From contig CALMRI010000007.1 in NCBI GenBank assembly GCA_937776645.1, positions 1-64,000 of the forward strand: 64,000 bases of DNA, read 5' to 3'. A program made the translations under genes and the position numbers. Shown one piece after another: positions 63,835 through 64,000 of the stretch (position 1 is its first letter; every line of letters begins with the position of its first letter). This stretch comes from an uncultured Alphaproteobacteria bacterium. GTDB taxonomy: Bacteria > Pseudomonadota > Alphaproteobacteria > Thalassobaculales > Thalassobaculaceae. Below the pieces are notes generated by a model. It saw nothing but the letters and a program-made list of their open reading frames with translations, ran no database searches and had not been told where the DNA came from.

Positions 63835-64000
63835 TTACTTTGGCGCGATCACCATGACCATCTGCCGTCCCTCGAGCCGAGGGAAGGACTCGACCTTGGC
63901 GATCTCCTCGGTGTCCCCCTTGACCCGGTTCAGCACGTTCACGCCTAGATCTTGATGCGCCATCTCACGGCCCCTAAATCGAAGCGTGACCTTGACCTTG
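63835..64000 (-). CDS. infC: Translation initiation factor IF-3, C-terminal part (cut by window end)
   Basis: The minus-strand frame reads [19 protein letters not shown], then [18 protein letters not shown] and TAA. This is the conserved C-terminal domain of IF-3, which binds the 30S subunit. The rest of the gene lies beyond the window. It anchors the window in the conserved chromosome. Confidence 0.95.
   Translation of the reverse strand, partial: KVKVTLRFRGREMAHQDLGVNVLNRVKGDTEEIAKVESFPRLEGRQMVMVIAPK

Noticed and set aside
1..64000. CRISPR arrays, tRNA and rRNA genes, prophage structural genes, known riboswitches
   Set aside because: No regularly spaced repeats, cloverleaf-like sequences, rRNA segments or phage modules were recognised on either strand.

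Overview
The window looks like a chromosomal segment of a GC-rich alphaproteobacterium. The protein families and the partial infC plus hemH at the right end suggest a Rhodospirillales-like organism; no rRNA or tRNA gene is present to confirm this. Genes are mostly short operons on both strands. The dominant theme is CoA-thioester, amino-acid, C1/C2-acid and sugar-acid catabolism with matching transporters.

Layout. 1-3.8 kb is recombination debris: an SDR gene, an intact IS3-family element flanked on both sides by degenerate serine-recombinase C-termini, an AhpD-like gene and a tyrosine-integrase N-terminal stump. 3.8-8.6 kb carries two crotonase-family genes, a PhyH-type dioxygenase, a MerR relic, a GT9 glycosyltransferase and a DUF6165 gene. 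9-12.6 kb has an O-antigen-ligase-like membrane protein, a hydroxyacyl-CoA dehydrogenase and a DadA-like oxidase. 13-18.1 kb has a DUF2817 hydrolase, threonine aldolase, a micro-ORF with an extreme Shine-Dalgarno, an SDR and an SsuD-like monooxygenase. 18.3-23.7 kb is an oxalate module: GntR regulator with a palindromic operator, oxc, frc and a BenE-type transporter. 23.7-32.7 kb is a minus-strand run: sulfatase, MFS, dimethylglycine/sarcosine dehydrogenase-like protein, AlkX/YcaQ, half of an OGT-like domain and a Bcr/CflA pump. 32.9-43.8 kb has an acyl-CoA ligase, haloacid dehalogenase, lactate-permease homologue, SDRs, an NtaA/DszA-like monooxygenase, an Ldh2 dehydrogenase, an EamA transporter and a thiosulfate sulfurtransferase. 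44-48.8 kb is a complete branched-chain-type ABC transporter in the order livG-F-H-M-substrate-binding protein. 49-53.3 kb has an IS630 relic, an iron alcohol dehydrogenase, a HAL/PAL-fold protein lacking the MIO tripeptide, a GNAT and an XRE regulator. 53.8-58.6 kb has a 2-hydroxyacyl-CoA lyase-like enzyme and two CoA-transferase subunits separated by an opposite-strand serine-glyoxylate aminotransferase. 59-62.7 kb has a deletion scar (cytochrome c and GNAT fragments), then an arabonate-dehydratase-type enzyme, HpaI-type aldolase and thioesterase. hemH and the end of infC close the window.

How the parts could work together. oxc+frc would decarboxylate oxalate via oxalyl-CoA and formyl-CoA. 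The PhyH-type hydroxylase, acyl-CoA ligase and 2-hydroxyacyl-CoA lyase are the activities of an alpha-oxidation route that also yields formyl-CoA, but they are scattered and this link is inference. The dehydratase plus aldolase pair fits non-phosphorylative pentonate breakdown.

A striking property is the number of relics between intact genes: two recombinase tails, an integrase stump, MerR, the C-terminus of a peptide-transporter ATPase, IS630, cytochrome c and a GNAT. There is also an interspersed intergenic repeat in three copies. No CRISPR array, tRNA, rRNA or prophage was found.
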